Shown piece by piece: positions 28,450 through 38,487 of a DNA stretch of 64,000 nt. Source of the stretch: Thermoleophilia bacterium (GTDB lineage: Bacteria > Actinomycetota > Thermoleophilia > Miltoncostaeales > Miltoncostaeaceae); assembly GCA_020438485.1 (NCBI GenBank), contig JAGQUM010000018.1, positions 1 to 64,000 of the forward strand. Reading direction: 5' to 3'. The translations under genes and the position numbers were made by a program. The number at the start of each line of letters is the position of its first letter. The stretch's first letter is position 1. The notes under the pieces were generated by a model. The model did not search any database. It was not told the origin of the DNA and was given only the letters and a program-made list of their open reading frames with translations.

Positions 28450-30263
28450 TTCTTGGCGCCGTCCTGGATGGTCAGCACCGAGAGGAACGCCTCCTGGGGA
28501 ACCTCGATGCGGCCCACCTGCTTCATCCGCTTCTTGCCCTCCTTCTGCTTCTCAAGGAGCTTGCGCTTTCGGCTGATGTCGCCGCCGTAGCACTTGGCGA
28601 GGACGTCCTTGCGGCGAGCCTTCACCGTCTCGCGGGCGATGATCTTGCCCCCGATGGCGGCCTGGATGGGCACCTCGAACATCTGGCGGGGGATGGTCTT
28701 CTGCAGGCGCTCCACAAGCGCCTTCCCGCGCGCGTACGCGAGGTCCTTGTGGACGATCATCGAGAGGGCGTCGACGGGGTCGCCGGCGAGCAGCACGTCC
28801 AGCTTCACCAGCGGGCTCTCGCGATATCCCACGAGGTCGTAGTCCAGCGACGCGTAGCCGCGTGTGCGGGACTTCAGCTGGTCGTAGAAGTCCATCACGA
28901 TCTCGGCCAGCGGCATGTCGTAGATGATCTGCTGGCGGTTCTCGATGGGTTCCATGGTCACGAACGTGCCGCGCCGCTCCTGGCACAGCTCCATGACCGC
29001 CCCGATGTGGTCCTTCGGCACCAGCACGGTGCAGCGCACGTACGGCTCGCGGATGACCTCGGTGCTGTTGGGCGCGGGCAGCTCGGCCGGGGAGTGGACC
29101 TCGACCTCGTCGCCGGACGTGGTGCGCACCTGGTACTCCACGTTGGGGGTGGTGGCGAGCAGCTCGAGGTTGTACTCGCGCTCGAGCCGTTCGCGGACGA
29201 TGTCCATGTGCAGCAGGCCCAGGAAGCCGCAGCGGAAGCCGAAGCCGAGCGCCTGGGAGGTCTCGGGCTCCCACACCAGCGACGCGTCGTTCAGCGACAG
29301 CTTCTCGAGCGCATCGCGCAGATCGGGATAGTCGTCGGCGTCCACGGGGAACAGGCCGCAGAACACCATCGGCTTCACGTCGCGATAGCCGGGAAGCGGC
29401 TCGGCGGCCCGGTTGTGGGCCAGCGTCAGCGTGTCGCCCACACGCAGGTCGCCCACCGCCTTGAGGCCCGTGACGATGTACCCGGTCTCGCCGGCGTCGA
29501 GGCGCTCCACCGGCACCATCCGCGGGCTCATGATGCCGATCTGGTCCGCAGGGATGGAGAGGCCCGTCTGCATGGCGTAGAGCTTGTCGCCGGAGCGGAT
29601 GCCGCCATCCACGATTCTCACGAACGCCACGACGCCGCGGTACTGGTCGTAGACCGAGTCGAAGATCAGTGCGCGCAACGGGGCGGCGGGCTCGCCCTCG
29701 GGCGGCGGGATGCGCGCGACGATCGCCTCGAGTACGTCGGCCACCCCCTCCCCCGTCTTGGCGGAGATGCGCAGCACGTTGTCGGGGTCGTCGCCGATGA
29801 GGTCGGCCACGGCGCGGCCGTGCAGCTCGGGGTCGGCCTGCGGCAGGTCGATCTTGTTCAGCACGGGGATGATCTCGAGGTCCGACTCGATCGCGAGGTA
29901 GACGTTGGCGAGCGTCTGGGCCTCGATTCCCTGCGAGGCGTCCACCACCAGCAGCGCGCCCTCGCACGCCGCGAGGCTGCGCGACACCTCGTAGCTGAAG
30001 TCCACGTGGCCCGGCGTGTCGATGAGGTTCAGCTGGTACGTCACGCCGTCGGACGCCGTGTAGTGGACCCGCACGGCCTGGGCCTTGATGGTGATGCCCC
30101 GCTCGCGCTCGAGGTCCATCGAGTCGAGGATCTGGTCGCGCATCTCCCGCTCGCTCACCGCACCCGTGATCTGGAGGATGCGGTCGGCCAGCGTCGACTT
30201 GCCGTGGTCGATGTGGGCGATGATGCAGAAGTTGCGGATCGTCTGTTCGGTCACGCCGTTCAT
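28446..30263 (-). CDS. lepA: Elongation factor 4 (LepA)
   Basis: Translational GTPase that back-translocates or rescues ribosomes. The 605 residues have G1 AHIDHGKST (16-24), G2 RERGITIK, G3 DTPGHVDF, G4 NKID and the LepA-specific C-terminal domain ([23 protein letters not shown], cited by [12 protein letters not shown]). ATG at 30263 overlaps the murJ stop (ATGA). Typical length. Confidence 0.98.
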   Translation of the reverse strand: MNGVTEQTIRNFCIIAHIDHGKSTLADRILQITGAVSEREMRDQILDSMDLERERGITIKAQAVRVHYTASDGVTYQLNLIDTPGHVDFSYEVSRSLAACEGALLVVDASQGIEAQTLANVYLAIESDLEIIPVLNKIDLPQADPELHGRAVADLIGDDPDNVLRISAKTGEGVADVLEAIVARIPPPEGEPAAPLRALIFDSVYDQYRGVVAFVRIVDGGIRSGDKLYAMQTGLSIPADQIGIMSPRMVPVERLDAGETGYIVTGLKAVGDLRVGDTLTLAHNRAAEPLPGYRDVKPMVFCGLFPVDADDYPDLRDALEKLSLNDASLVWEPETSQALGFGFRCGFLGLLHMDIVRERLEREYNLELLATTPNVEYQVRTTSGDEVEVHSPAELPAPNSTEVIREPYVRCTVLVPKDHIGAVMELCQERRGTFVTMEPIENRQQIIYDMPLAEIVMDFYDQLKSRTRGYASLDYDLVGYRESPLVKLDVLLAGDPVDALSMIVHKDLAYARGKALVERLQKTIPRQMFEVPIQAAIGGKIIARETVKARRKDVLAKCYGGDISRKRKLLEKQKEGKKRMKQVGRIEVPQEAFLSVLTIQDGAKK

Positions 30264-31819
30264 CGTAGCGGGCGCCTCAACGCGGCCAGCGCGCGCAGTT
30301 CGGGCTGGCTCGTGGCGATCGCCGCCGACAGGTAGGCGACGGACCCGGCCACCAGTGCCAGCCCGACGCTCAGGACCTGCCCGACGATGCCGCGGCCCAG
30401 CGCGTCGTCGACGACGCGCCACGTCGTCCATGACAGCAGCGCCAGGCACAGCGCCCCCCCGGTGGACCACGCGAACCCGTCGACCATGTCGACGAACGAA
30501 ACACCCGGAACGTGGCGCTGCAGGGCGCGCAGCAGCAGCACGAACGTCACGAAGCTGGTGATGGACGTCGCCAGCGGGATGCCCGCCGTGCCGAGCGGAC
30601 CGTAGAACGCGGCGTCCAGCACGGCGTTGAGCGCCAGGCCGAGCGCCGAGATACGGGTGGGTTCCCAGGGCATCTGCAGGGAGAAGAACGCGCGGATGAC
30701 CAGGAGGCTGGCCCCGTTGAACACCAGCCCCAGCGTGAACGTGAACAGGGCGGCAGCGCTGAGCGACGTGGAGTCCGGCCCGAAGTTGCCGCGCTCGAAC
30801 ACCAGCCGCGTCACCGGCACGGCCAGCACCATCAGGAACGCCGAGGCGGGCAGCAGCATGAAGAAGATCTGCCGGACCCCTTGGGTGACGGTCTCGCCGA
30901 CGCCCCGCAGGTCCCCGCGGGACACCATCCGGGCGATCGCGGGGAACAGCACGGTGGAGATCGCGACGCTGAACACGCCCTGGGGCAGGATGTACAGGCG
31001 AAAGGCCGTGTCGATGGCGCGCACGGAGGCCTCGCTCACGTGCGTGGCGAACCACGTGTCGACCGCGGCGTTGACGTTGATCAGTCCCAAGCCGATGGTG
31101 ACCGGGAGCATCAGGACCAGCACCCGGCGCATGTGGGGCGTGAACCAGTCGAACGAGAACCCCAGCGAGCCGCGCAGGTGGATCCAGAGGTAGACCAGTT
31201 GGGCGATGGTGCCCAGCACGATGCCGAACGCGTAGATCTCGATGCGGTAGCTGGGTGGGAACGTGGGGGCGACGATGGCGAGCGCCGCGATGATCACCAC
31301 GTTCCACAGCACGGGCACGAAGCCGGTGGGGCCGAAGCTTCCCTGCATCTGCAGCACGGCCGAGACCAGGCCCGTGAGGGCCAGCAGCGGGACGATGGGG
31401 AACATGATCCGCGAGAGCTCCACGGTCTGCTGCTTGAGCTCCGGGCTGAGCCCCCCGGCGAACAGCGGCATGATCCACGGTGCCAGCACGATCACGATCA
31501 GGGTGAGCGCGCCCAGCCCCATGGTGACCAGGCCGACCATCGCCCCCAGGAGCGCCTGCGCGTCGCGCTTCCTGCCCTGTTCCATCAGGTGCGTGTAGAC
31601 GGGGATCAGCGCCGCCGAAAGGGCCGAATCGGCCACCAGGCTGCGCAGGATGTTGGGCACCTGGAACGCGATCACGAACGCGTTGATGGACCCCTGGGTG
31701 CCGAACATGGCCGCGGCCAGCATTTCGCGGATGAGACCCACGACCCGGCTGAACCCGGTCCACAGTGCGAACAGCGCGGTCGATCGGCCCGTCCGGCCGC
31801 CGCGGCCGTCCTTCGTCAC
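30260..31819 (-). CDS. murJ: Lipid II flippase MurJ
   Basis: Integral membrane MOP-superfamily transporter, 519 residues with about 14 hydrophobic segments, that flips lipid II during peptidoglycan synthesis. Typical blocks are [21 protein letters not shown] (cited by [13 protein letters not shown]), [24 protein letters not shown] (cited by [19 protein letters not shown]) and [11 protein letters not shown]. The GTG start at 31819 has no good ribosome binding site. First gene of the murJ-lepA-hemW-hrcA unit; divergent from rpsT. No fused pseudokinase domain as in mycobacteria. Confidence 0.95.
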   Translation of the reverse strand: MTKDGRGGRTGRSTALFALWTGFSRVVGLIREMLAAAMFGTQGSINAFVIAFQVPNILRSLVADSALSAALIPVYTHLMEQGRKRDAQALLGAMVGLVTMGLGALTLIVIVLAPWIMPLFAGGLSPELKQQTVELSRIMFPIVPLLALTGLVSAVLQMQGSFGPTGFVPVLWNVVIIAALAIVAPTFPPSYRIEIYAFGIVLGTIAQLVYLWIHLRGSLGFSFDWFTPHMRRVLVLMLPVTIGLGLINVNAAVDTWFATHVSEASVRAIDTAFRLYILPQGVFSVAISTVLFPAIARMVSRGDLRGVGETVTQGVRQIFFMLLPASAFLMVLAVPVTRLVFERGNFGPDSTSLSAAALFTFTLGLVFNGASLLVIRAFFSLQMPWEPTRISALGLALNAVLDAAFYGPLGTAGIPLATSITSFVTFVLLLRALQRHVPGVSFVDMVDGFAWSTGGALCLALLSWTTWRVVDDALGRGIVGQVLSVGLALVAGSVAYLSAAIATSQPELRALAALRRPLR

Positions 31820-31848
31820 GCGTTGCTGTGCAGCACCGACATCGGTGG

Positions 31849-31855
31849 TACCATA
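31849..31855. promoter_or_regulatory. Overlapping divergent -10 elements for rpsT and murJ
   Basis: TACCAT (plus strand, 31849-31854) and TATGGT (minus strand, 31855-31850) share one TACCATA heptamer midway between the two divergent starts. Both fit TANNNT. Simultaneous use in both directions would be mutually exclusive. No strong -35 on either side. Confidence 0.35.
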
Positions 31856-31890
31856 CGCGGCCGTTCGACGGACGAAAGGGACACGCCCCG

Positions 31891-32157
31891 GTGGCGAACA
31901 TCAAGCAGCAGAAGAAGCGCATCCTCATCTCGGAGCGCCAGCGCAACCGCAACCTGCGGTACCGCTCCACCATCAAGACTCTGTTCCGGCGCCTGGACGA
32001 GGCCGCCGCGGACGGCGCCGACGATGTCGCCGAGTGCGCCCGGGACCTGGAGCACCTCATCGACCGCGCGGCGGCCGAGGGCGTGATCCACAAGAACAAC
32101 GCGGCCCGCAAGAAGAGCCGCGTCGCGCGCATCGCCGCGTCGCAGCAGTCCGCGTAG
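31891..32157 (+). CDS. rpsT: 30S ribosomal protein S20
   Basis: An 88-residue basic helical protein that binds 16S rRNA. It begins with the conserved [17 protein letters not shown] and ends with [16 protein letters not shown]. The GTG start at 31891 follows AAAGGG by ten bases. Encoded opposite to its neighbours, between murJ and holA, as is common in actinobacteria. Confidence 0.97.
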   Translation: MANIKQQKKRILISERQRNRNLRYRSTIKTLFRRLDEAAADGADDVAECARDLEHLIDRAAAEGVIHKNNAARKKSRVARIAASQQSA

Positions 32158-32165
32158 ACGCCCTG

Positions 32166-32181
32166 CCCGCGTGGCCGCGGG
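32166..32181 (+). terminator. Short hairpin after rpsT
   Basis: CCCGCG / CGCGGG with a four-base TGGC loop, eight bases past the rpsT stop. No U tract; also readable from the convergent holA side. Confidence 0.4.
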
Positions 32182-32221
32182 GCGGCATCAGGCCGCTCCC
32201 GATCCCGCCCCGCAGCCCCGG

Positions 32222-33277
32222 TCAGACCGGCGTCCGGGCCCGCCGCAGCGCAAGAACGTCGCGGACGGCCCGCTCGAGGGCGAACCGCAGCCCATCATCC
32301 GGCGTGCGCCCAAGGCGTGCCTCGCTGCCCACGCGTAGGTCCAGTTCCAGGCGGGCCACGCGCACAAACGCCCGCCGGCCGAACCCCTCGGGCAGCTGGC
32401 GCGCCTGCTCCGCGGCTTTCTGGGCGGGGTACCCGCGCAGCCCCGTGGCGGCCGCCACGTCGTCCCCGTCGGCCGTGGCCGGGAGTTCCTGGACGACCGA
32501 GATGGCCTGGAAGTGGCGCATGAGCCCCGCCTGAACGACCTGGGGCGCGACGCGGTCGCCCCCGTGCGAGAGGTCGTGCAGCACCTCGAACGCCCGCGCT
32601 CCGTCGCCCGCCGACACCGCGTCGCTGAGTTCGTAGACCCGGGCCCCGGGGTGGGCGGGCACCATGGCATCCACCGCGTCCTTCCCGATGGTCTCGCCCC
32701 GTGCGTACGCCACGAGCTTGGCGGCCTCCTGGCTGAGCGCGACCGCGGCCGCGCTGAGCGCCGCCGCGTCACCGGCGTCCACCACGGCGCGCTCGGTGAT
32801 GCGGCGGGCCATCCCCCTGCCCAGCGTGCCGCCCTGTCGCTGGACCTCGTGCCCGACGTAGTCCTCCAGCCAGGCCCGGCGCTCACGCGGCTTGGCCTTC
32901 GCGGGGGGGCCCCAGTGCAGCGCCTGGCCGACTTTGGAGACCGCGTTCGCGAGACGCTGGGGCAGCGCACCCAGCGACACGAGTACCAGCACGGTCTGGG
33001 GGTTGGGGTCCTCCAGGTAGCCCACCAGGGCGTCGCCATCGGCCGCCTTGAGGTCGTCCGCGCCCTCCAGGACCACGGCCCTCGCGCCGCCGAACGACAG
33101 CGTCTGGCACGCCGCAATGACGTCGGCCACCGGCGTCTCGCCAGCGTCGAACCGGTCGGCGTCGCCGGCTCCCTCGGCGGCGACGCGGGCGACGAGCCGC
33201 CCCAGAGCCCGTTCGACCTTGGGGCGGTCCTCACCGGAGATCCCGTAGACGAGCTTGAGGGCGTCGGCCGGCGGCAT
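32222..33277 (-). CDS. holA: DNA polymerase III subunit delta
   Basis: Clamp-loader subunit, 351 residues. Features are an N-terminal [21 protein letters not shown], a central [15 protein letters not shown] and the C-terminal helical collar ([22 protein letters not shown], cited by [13 protein letters not shown]). The ATG at 33277 lies inside the 3' end of comEC (47-base overlap). TAGGAT six bases upstream suggests a leaderless transcript of its own. Confidence 0.92.
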   Translation of the reverse strand: MPPADALKLVYGISGEDRPKVERALGRLVARVAAEGAGDADRFDAGETPVADVIAACQTLSFGGARAVVLEGADDLKAADGDALVGYLEDPNPQTVLVLVSLGALPQRLANAVSKVGQALHWGPPAKAKPRERRAWLEDYVGHEVQRQGGTLGRGMARRITERAVVDAGDAAALSAAAVALSQEAAKLVAYARGETIGKDAVDAMVPAHPGARVYELSDAVSAGDGARAFEVLHDLSHGGDRVAPQVVQAGLMRHFQAISVVQELPATADGDDVAAATGLRGYPAQKAAEQARQLPEGFGRRAFVRVARLELDLRVGSEARLGRTPDDGLRFALERAVRDVLALRRARTPV

Positions 33278-34733
33278 GCCCGGATCCTACGCGGCGCGTG
33301 ACCCACAGCCCCGCGGCCAGCGCCGCGATGCCCACCGCGGGAGCGGGGCCGACGGCGGCCATCGGCACCGCGGACGCGCCGTCGGCGATCACGACGAGTA
33401 CCCGCGCCCCGCCCCCGGCCGCGGCCAGCAGCGGTGCCCCGGCGGCCGGCGCGAGGCACGCGACGAGCGCGCCGGCCAGACCGGTGACAAGGACGATCCC
33501 GGCGACCGGGACCGCCACCAGATTCGCCGCCAGGCCGACGAGCGAAACCTGTCCGAACAGCAGCGCCGACGCGGGCGCGGTCGCGAGCGTCGCCGCCGCC
33601 GTGATCGCCAGAGCGGTGGCCACCGGCGGGTGGATCCACTGCGCCCCGGCCCGGCGCAGCGGGGTGGCCAGGACGAGGATGCCCACGACGGCAGAGAACG
33701 ACAGGATGAGCCCGGGGTCGTCGAGCGACCGCGGCGACCAAGCGATCATGCCCCCGAAGGCGAGCAGCAGCGGGTACGCGCTGCGCGCGGGCCGTCCGGC
33801 GCCCATCGCCCACAGCGACAACAGGCCCACCACCGTCGCCCGCACGACCGACGCGCCCGGCTGGCACAGCAGCGCGTACGCCACCACGGCACCCGCCCCG
33901 GCGCCGATCGCCCATACCCGGCCCGCCCCGGCCGCCGTGAGGGCGCCCATCACGACGAGCCCCACCAGCGCCACGTTCTGTCCCGAGACCGCAAGCAGGT
34001 GCGCCGTGCCCGACGTCCGGAACGCGTCGCGCCGGGCCTCGCTGAGCCTCTCGTCGAAGCCGAGCGTGATGCCCGCGACCACGGCGCCGTCGTCACCCGA
34101 CACCCGCCGGTCGATCGAGCGCCGCATCGCCCGGGCGAGCGAGTCCCGGGCGCCGCGCCAGCCGCCGCGCCGGCCCACCACGTCCGCGCCGCGGACGCGC
34201 AGCGACGCCGCGATCCGGTTGCGCGCGACGTACCGTCGCCACCAGCCCGGTGCGTCGGGCCGGAACGGCGCGGCGAGCGTGCCGCTGAGCACCACGACGT
34301 CGCCGGGCGCGGGCGGCTCCCCGTCCGTTTGGCGGACGAGCACGCGGGCGCCCGCGGGCCACCCTGCCCCTGCCCGGGACAGCGTGGCGACGTACCGCCA
34401 GCCTGTCCGCGTCCGCGCGGGTGCCTGCTGTACCTCGGCCGGTTCCGCCGTCAGCCCGTTTCCGACGCCCACCCTGGCGGGTGCCGTCGCCGCGACCCGC
34501 ATCGACGCGACGGCGAGACCCGCCGCCGCCAGAAGCGCGACAACGGCGACGGAGGAGACCGCCGGCCGGGTGGCCCCGACGCACGCGAGCGCGGGCAGGG
34601 CGAGGGCCGCCGCGAGGGGCCAGGCGTCAGGCCACACCGCCCCCGCGGCGGCGCCCGCGGCCAGCCCGCCCGCGCACGCGTGGGGGGCGTGACGGGGGTG
34701 ACGCAGACGATCCAGAAGCCACGAGACGGACAT
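33231..34733 (-). CDS. comEC: ComEC/Rec2-like DNA uptake channel lacking the C-terminal metallo-beta-lactamase domain
   Basis: A 500-residue polytopic membrane protein: N-terminal TM helices and an OB-fold-like DUF4131 part (VLSGTLAAPFRPDAPGWWRRYVARNRIAA, cited by FRPDAPGWWRRYVARN), then the Competence domain with GITLGFDERLSEARRDAFRTSGTAHLLAVSGQNVAL (cited by FRTSGTAHLLAVSGQN). It stops after about 11 TM segments with a basic tail and lacks the lactamase-fold domain found in full-length (about 750-residue) ComEC. Start ATG 34733 is chosen over an upstream start because the N-terminus then reads MSVSWLLDRLRHP. Divergent from comEA. Confidence 0.9.
   Translation of the reverse strand: MSVSWLLDRLRHPRHAPHACAGGLAAGAAAGAVWPDAWPLAAALALPALACVGATRPAVSSVAVVALLAAAGLAVASMRVAATAPARVGVGNGLTAEPAEVQQAPARTRTGWRYVATLSRAGAGWPAGARVLVRQTDGEPPAPGDVVVLSGTLAAPFRPDAPGWWRRYVARNRIAASLRVRGADVVGRRGGWRGARDSLARAMRRSIDRRVSGDDGAVVAGITLGFDERLSEARRDAFRTSGTAHLLAVSGQNVALVGLVVMGALTAAGAGRVWAIGAGAGAVVAYALLCQPGASVVRATVVGLLSLWAMGAGRPARSAYPLLLAFGGMIAWSPRSLDDPGLILSFSAVVGILVLATPLRRAGAQWIHPPVATALAITAAATLATAPASALLFGQVSLVGLAANLVAVPVAGIVLVTGLAGALVACLAPAAGAPLLAAAGGGARVLVVIADGASAVPMAAVGPAPAVGIAALAAGLWVTRRVGSGHAAGRRPQARLRDLR
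33284..33289 (-). promoter_or_regulatory. -10 element of a probable leaderless holA promoter inside comEC
   Basis: TAGGAT on the minus strand (33289-33284) ends six bases before the holA ATG. It lies within the comEC reading frame. Confidence 0.4.
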
Positions 34734-34870
34734 GAGGGCAGCGTGGCGGCCAAGAGCGCGCGCCGGCGTGACGAAACGTGCCGGAGCGGGCACCGATCGG
34801 CGCCGGCGCGCGTGGCCGTCTCGGCGCACATCCGGCGCGAAGCGCGCGCGTTGCGTGACGCGGTTCGTTC

Positions 34871-34876
34871 TACCGT
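34871..34876 (+). promoter_or_regulatory. -10 element of a probable leaderless comEA promoter
   Basis: TACCGT ends seven bases before the ATG at 34884. A TTGCGT at 34851-34856 is -35-like but only 14 bases upstream. Confidence 0.45.
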
Positions 34877-34883
34877 CTCCCCC

Positions 34884-35459
34884 ATGTCGTGGATCTCCCG
34901 CCAGCGCGCCGTCTACATCGCGGCCGCCGTCGTGCTCATGCTTGTCGGCTGGCGCTGGTCGTTCGCCGGCGGCGCCCGGGACGGCGCGGAGGGAATCCAG
35001 GTGGAGGTCGCGACCTACGCGACGCCGCCCGCCGCGCCCGCGGCGTCAGGCGCGGTGGTCGTGCACGTCGTGGGCCGGGTGCGCCATCCGGGCGTGTACC
35101 GCCTGCGTGCGGGCGCGCGACTCCAGGCCGCGCTGCGGGCCGCCGGCGGCCCGCGGTCAGGCGCCGACCTGCAGTCCGTCAACCTCGCGGCGCCCGCGGT
35201 GGACGGCCAGCAGGTGGTGGTGCCCACCCGCGGCGACGCGACGGCGGCGGGCCCCGCCCAGGCCGACGGACCGGTCAGTCTCTCACGCGCGACGCCGGAA
35301 CAGCTTGAGGAACTTGACGGCATCGGGCCTGCGCTCGCCGCCCGCATCGTCGCGTGGCGCGAGGAGCACGGCCCGTTCGACAGCGTCGAGCGGCTGACGG
35401 ACGTGCCGGGCATCGGCGATGCGCGCCTGGAGGCACTGAGGGAGGCGGTGGTCCCGTGA
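34884..35459 (+). CDS. comEA: ComEA-like DNA-binding competence protein
   Basis: A 191-residue membrane-anchored DNA receptor. One TM helix at about 8-24 is followed by a SLBB domain (VVVHVVGRVRHPGVYRLRAGARL, cited by VHVVGRVRHPGVYRL) and a C-terminal helix-hairpin-helix pair (LSRATPEQLEELDGIGPALAARIV, cited by TPEQLEELDGIGPALAARI; FDSVERLTDVPGIGDARLE). Divergent from comEC, so the two uptake proteins share a control region. Ends three bases before the convergent leuS. Confidence 0.95.
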   Translation: MSWISRQRAVYIAAAVVLMLVGWRWSFAGGARDGAEGIQVEVATYATPPAAPAASGAVVVHVVGRVRHPGVYRLRAGARLQAALRAAGGPRSGADLQSVNLAAPAVDGQQVVVPTRGDATAAGPAQADGPVSLSRATPEQLEELDGIGPALAARIVAWREEHGPFDSVERLTDVPGIGDARLEALREAVVP

Positions 35460-35461
35460 GG

Positions 35462-37996
35462 CTACTTCACGACGAAGTTCACGAGGCGGCCGGGCACCAC
35501 CACCTCGCGCACCACCTGCTTGCCGTCCAGCGCGGCGGCGACCTTCGGCTCGACCCGCGCGGCGCCGAGCACGTCCGCGTCGGCGGCGCCCGCGTCAACG
35601 TCGACGCGCCCCCGCAGCTTGCCGTTGACCTGCACCACGATGGTGACGGTGTCGCGCACCAGCAGGGCCTCATGCGGACGGGGCCAGGCGACGGTCCACA
35701 GGTGCGGGCCGCCCAGCGCCTCCCACAGCTCGCTGGTGATGTGCGGGGCAAACGGGAACAGGACGGACACCGCGGTCTGCGCCGCGTAACGCACCACCCC
35801 CGCGGTGCCCTGTTCACGGGCGTCGTCGCCCTGCATCACCCGCGTCGCCAGGTTGACCAACTCCTGCACCGCCGAGATCGCCGTGTGGAACGAGAACCGC
35901 TCCGCGACGTCCTCGCTGACCTTCGCAATGGTGCTCTCGCACTTGCGCAGCAGTTCCGCCGCGTCACCGTCCAGGCCCTCGCGGCCCGGGCGCTCGATGA
36001 GGTCGCCGGGCACCGCCTGCGACGCATGACGCGCCAGCGCCCAGAGCCGGTCGAGGAACCGGCGGGCGCCGACGACGCCGCGGTCGCTCCACTCGATGTC
36101 GTCTGCGGCGGGGCCCATGAACAGCACGTAGAGCCGCAGCGTGTCGGCGCCGAACTGGCCGACGATCTCGTCGGGGGGCACCACGTTGCCCTTGCTCTTG
36201 CTCATCTTCGCGCCGTCGCGGTAGACCATCCCCTGCGTGAACAGGCGGGCGAACGGCTCACGAAAGCCGATGAGGCCGATGTCGTGCAGCACCTTGGTGA
36301 AAAAGCGCGCGTACAGCAGGTGCAGCACCGCGTGTTCCACGCCGCCGATGTACTGGTCGACGGGCAGCCAGTAGTCGACGACGTCGGTGTCGAACGCCGC
36401 GCGTTCGAGGTGGGGGGCGGTGTAGCGCAGGTAGTACCAGGACGAGTCGACGAACGTGTCCATGGTGTCGGTCTCGCGCCTCGCCGGGCCGCCGCAGCGC
36501 GGGCACACGGTGGAGACGAACTCCTCGCTACCCGCCAGCGGGCTCTGCCCCTTCGGGGCGTAGTCATCGACCTCGGGCAGGAGGACGGGCAACTGATCGT
36601 CCGGCACCGCGACGGTGCCGCAGTCCGGGCAGTGGACGATGGGGATGGGCGCGCCCCAGTACCGCTGCCGCGAGATCAGCCAGTCGCGAAGCCGGTATCC
36701 GACCGTCGCCTCTCCCGCACCGTGCGCCTGCAGCCACGAGGAGATGGTCGCCTTGGCCTGATCCACGGTCTGGCCGTCGAGGATGCCCGAGCCCGTCAGC
36801 AGGCCGTCCCCCACGTAGGCTTCGTCGAGTGGTGCGGAGGGGTCGTCACCCTCGGGGCAGATGACGCGGACCACCGGGAGGGCGTGGGCGCGGGCGAAGG
36901 CGAAGTCGCGCTCGTCGTGGCCCGGCACGGCCATCACCGCACCGGTGCCGTAGTCCATCAGCACGTAGTCCGCGACCCAGACGGGCAGCCGGGCGCCGTT
37001 GACGGGGTTGATGACCTCCCGTCCCGTGTACACACCGGTCTTGGGCTTGTCGGCGGCTCCCCGCTCGGCCGTGGTCGAACGCGCAGCCGCCCGCACGTAC
37101 TCCGTGACGTCGCGCTCGCGGTCGGTGCCGGTAACGAGTGCGGCAACCAGGGGGTGCTCCGGCGCCAGCAGGAAGAACGTCGCCCCGAACAGCGTGTCGG
37201 GCCGGGTCGTGAACACCGGGATCTCGTGCGCACCGTCCTCGGTGCGAAAGATCACCCGGGCGCCCTCGGAACGGCCGATCCAGTTGCGCTGCATCGACAG
37301 CACCCGGGCGGGCCAGTCGGTGAGCAGGTCCATGTCGTCCAGCAGCGCGTCCGCGTAGTCGGTGATGCGCAGGAACCACTGGGTGAGCTGGCGGACATCC
37401 ACCTCGCTGCCGCAGCGCTCGCAGCGGCCGTCGACCACCTGCTCGTTCGCCAGCACCGTCATGTCCGTGGGGCACCAGTTGACGGGCGCCTCCCGCCGTT
37501 CCGCCAGGCCGCGCTCGAACATGCGCAGGAACAGCCACTGCGTCCACCGGTAGTACTCCGGGTCGGCCGTGGAGATCTCAGTGTCCCAGTCGATCGCGAA
37601 CCCGAGACGCTTGAGCTGGGTGCGGATGCCGGCGATGTTGCGCGCCGTCACCACCGCGGGTGGCTCCCCTGTGCGGATCGCCGCATTCTCGGCCGGCAGC
37701 CCGAACGCGTCGTAGCCCATGGGGTGGAACACCTCCGCGCCGTTGCGGCGGCGGAAGTGCGCGATGACGTCGCCCATCGTGTAGTTCTTGACGTGCCCCA
37801 TGTGGATGTCGCCGCTGGGGTACGGCAGCATCTCGAGCACGTAGGCCTTGTCGCGGTCCGGCAGCGACATGGACTCGCCGTCGCGCGAGAGGACGCCGGA
37901 CGAGAACGCGCGCTCGGCATCCCAGACGGCCTGCCAGCGGGGCTCGACCCTGTCCGGGTCGTACCGTTCGGGCAGAATGGGTCGGTCCTCAGGCAT
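35462..37996 (-). CDS. leuS: Leucyl-tRNA synthetase
   Basis: Class I synthetase of 844 residues. HIGH-type motif PYPSGDIHMGH, zinc-binding pair around CERCGSEVD and CPDCGTVAVPDD / CPRCGG, CP1 editing domain, KMSKS as AKMSKSKGNVVPPDEI and the C-terminal KLRGRVDVDAGA domain. ATG at 37996 gives MPEDRPILPERYDPDRVEPRWQ, the conserved entry. A perfect TATACT lies nine bases upstream. Confidence 0.98.
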   Translation of the reverse strand: MPEDRPILPERYDPDRVEPRWQAVWDAERAFSSGVLSRDGESMSLPDRDKAYVLEMLPYPSGDIHMGHVKNYTMGDVIAHFRRRNGAEVFHPMGYDAFGLPAENAAIRTGEPPAVVTARNIAGIRTQLKRLGFAIDWDTEISTADPEYYRWTQWLFLRMFERGLAERREAPVNWCPTDMTVLANEQVVDGRCERCGSEVDVRQLTQWFLRITDYADALLDDMDLLTDWPARVLSMQRNWIGRSEGARVIFRTEDGAHEIPVFTTRPDTLFGATFFLLAPEHPLVAALVTGTDRERDVTEYVRAAARSTTAERGAADKPKTGVYTGREVINPVNGARLPVWVADYVLMDYGTGAVMAVPGHDERDFAFARAHALPVVRVICPEGDDPSAPLDEAYVGDGLLTGSGILDGQTVDQAKATISSWLQAHGAGEATVGYRLRDWLISRQRYWGAPIPIVHCPDCGTVAVPDDQLPVLLPEVDDYAPKGQSPLAGSEEFVSTVCPRCGGPARRETDTMDTFVDSSWYYLRYTAPHLERAAFDTDVVDYWLPVDQYIGGVEHAVLHLLYARFFTKVLHDIGLIGFREPFARLFTQGMVYRDGAKMSKSKGNVVPPDEIVGQFGADTLRLYVLFMGPAADDIEWSDRGVVGARRFLDRLWALARHASQAVPGDLIERPGREGLDGDAAELLRKCESTIAKVSEDVAERFSFHTAISAVQELVNLATRVMQGDDAREQGTAGVVRYAAQTAVSVLFPFAPHITSELWEALGGPHLWTVAWPRPHEALLVRDTVTIVVQVNGKLRGRVDVDAGAADADVLGAARVEPKVAAALDGKQVVREVVVPGRLVNFVVK

Positions 37997-38005
37997 CGGC
38001 CGCCG

Positions 38006-38011
38006 AGTATA
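38006..38011 (-). promoter_or_regulatory. -10 element of leuS
   Basis: TATACT on the minus strand, nine bases before the leuS ATG, which would give a leaderless or nearly leaderless mRNA. The GNAT start at 38037 on the other strand is only 40 bases from the leuS start. Confidence 0.5.
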
Positions 38012-38036
38012 GCCAGGCTCCCCCCACCCTCCCCGA

Positions 38037-38468
38037 GTGACCGCCCCCCGCCCCGACGCCACCATCCGCCCGTACGACGCCGCCCGCGACTTCGCGGCCG
38101 TCACCGAGTTGTACCGGGCCAACGGGTGGAGCCACGCCAACGATCCGGCCCGGCTGCGCACGGCGATCGAGCACTCGTCGTACGCGGTCGTCGCCGAGTC
38201 GCGTGGCGAACTGGTCGGGTTCGCCAGGACGCTGTCCGACGAGGCGTTCGCCGTCTACATCGCCGACATCCTGGTGGCGCCCCCCTGGCAGGGTCACGGA
38301 ATCGGCAGGAGGATCACCCAGGCCCTGCTGGATCACTACCCGATCGAGCGCCTTCACCACCAGGTTCTGGTGGCCGAGCCCGGGGCGGAGGGTTTCTATC
38401 GGCGGCTCGGGATGAAGCCCGTGAGCCAGTTCGGCCTGACGGCGTTCATCCGCACGCGCCGGGCGTAG
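38037..38468 (+). CDS. GNAT family N-acetyltransferase
   Basis: A 143-residue GNAT. The order is N-terminal ATIRPYDAARDFAAVTELYRANGW, acetyl-CoA-binding motif A IADILVAPPWQGHGIGRRITQALL (cited by VAPPWQGHGIGRRI) and a C-terminal FYRRLGMKPVSQFGLTAFIR. The R/Q-x-x-G-x-G/I loop is intact. Substrate unknown. GTG start at 38037; divergent from leuS, convergent with the fapA-like gene. Confidence 0.92.
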   Translation: MTAPRPDATIRPYDAARDFAAVTELYRANGWSHANDPARLRTAIEHSSYAVVAESRGELVGFARTLSDEAFAVYIADILVAPPWQGHGIGRRITQALLDHYPIERLHHQVLVAEPGAEGFYRRLGMKPVSQFGLTAFIRTRRA

Positions 38469-38487
38469 GCGGCGCCGGCGCGCCGGG

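Noticed and set aside
27299-28500. CIRCE operator (TTAGCACTC-N9-GAGTGCTAA) near hrcA
   Set aside because: No such repeat found upstream of hrcA, dnaJ or elsewhere in the window.
28749-30335. Open frame of more than 500 codons antisense to lepA
   Set aside because: Mirror of the high-GC3 lepA frame; no motif.
30512-32086. Long plus-strand open frame across murJ
   Set aside because: His/Gln/Arg-rich shadow of a membrane-protein gene; no start context and no family.
37997-38036. T-box or other riboswitch upstream of leuS
   Set aside because: Only 40 bases separate the divergent starts, and TATACT lies close to the ATG, leaving no leader.
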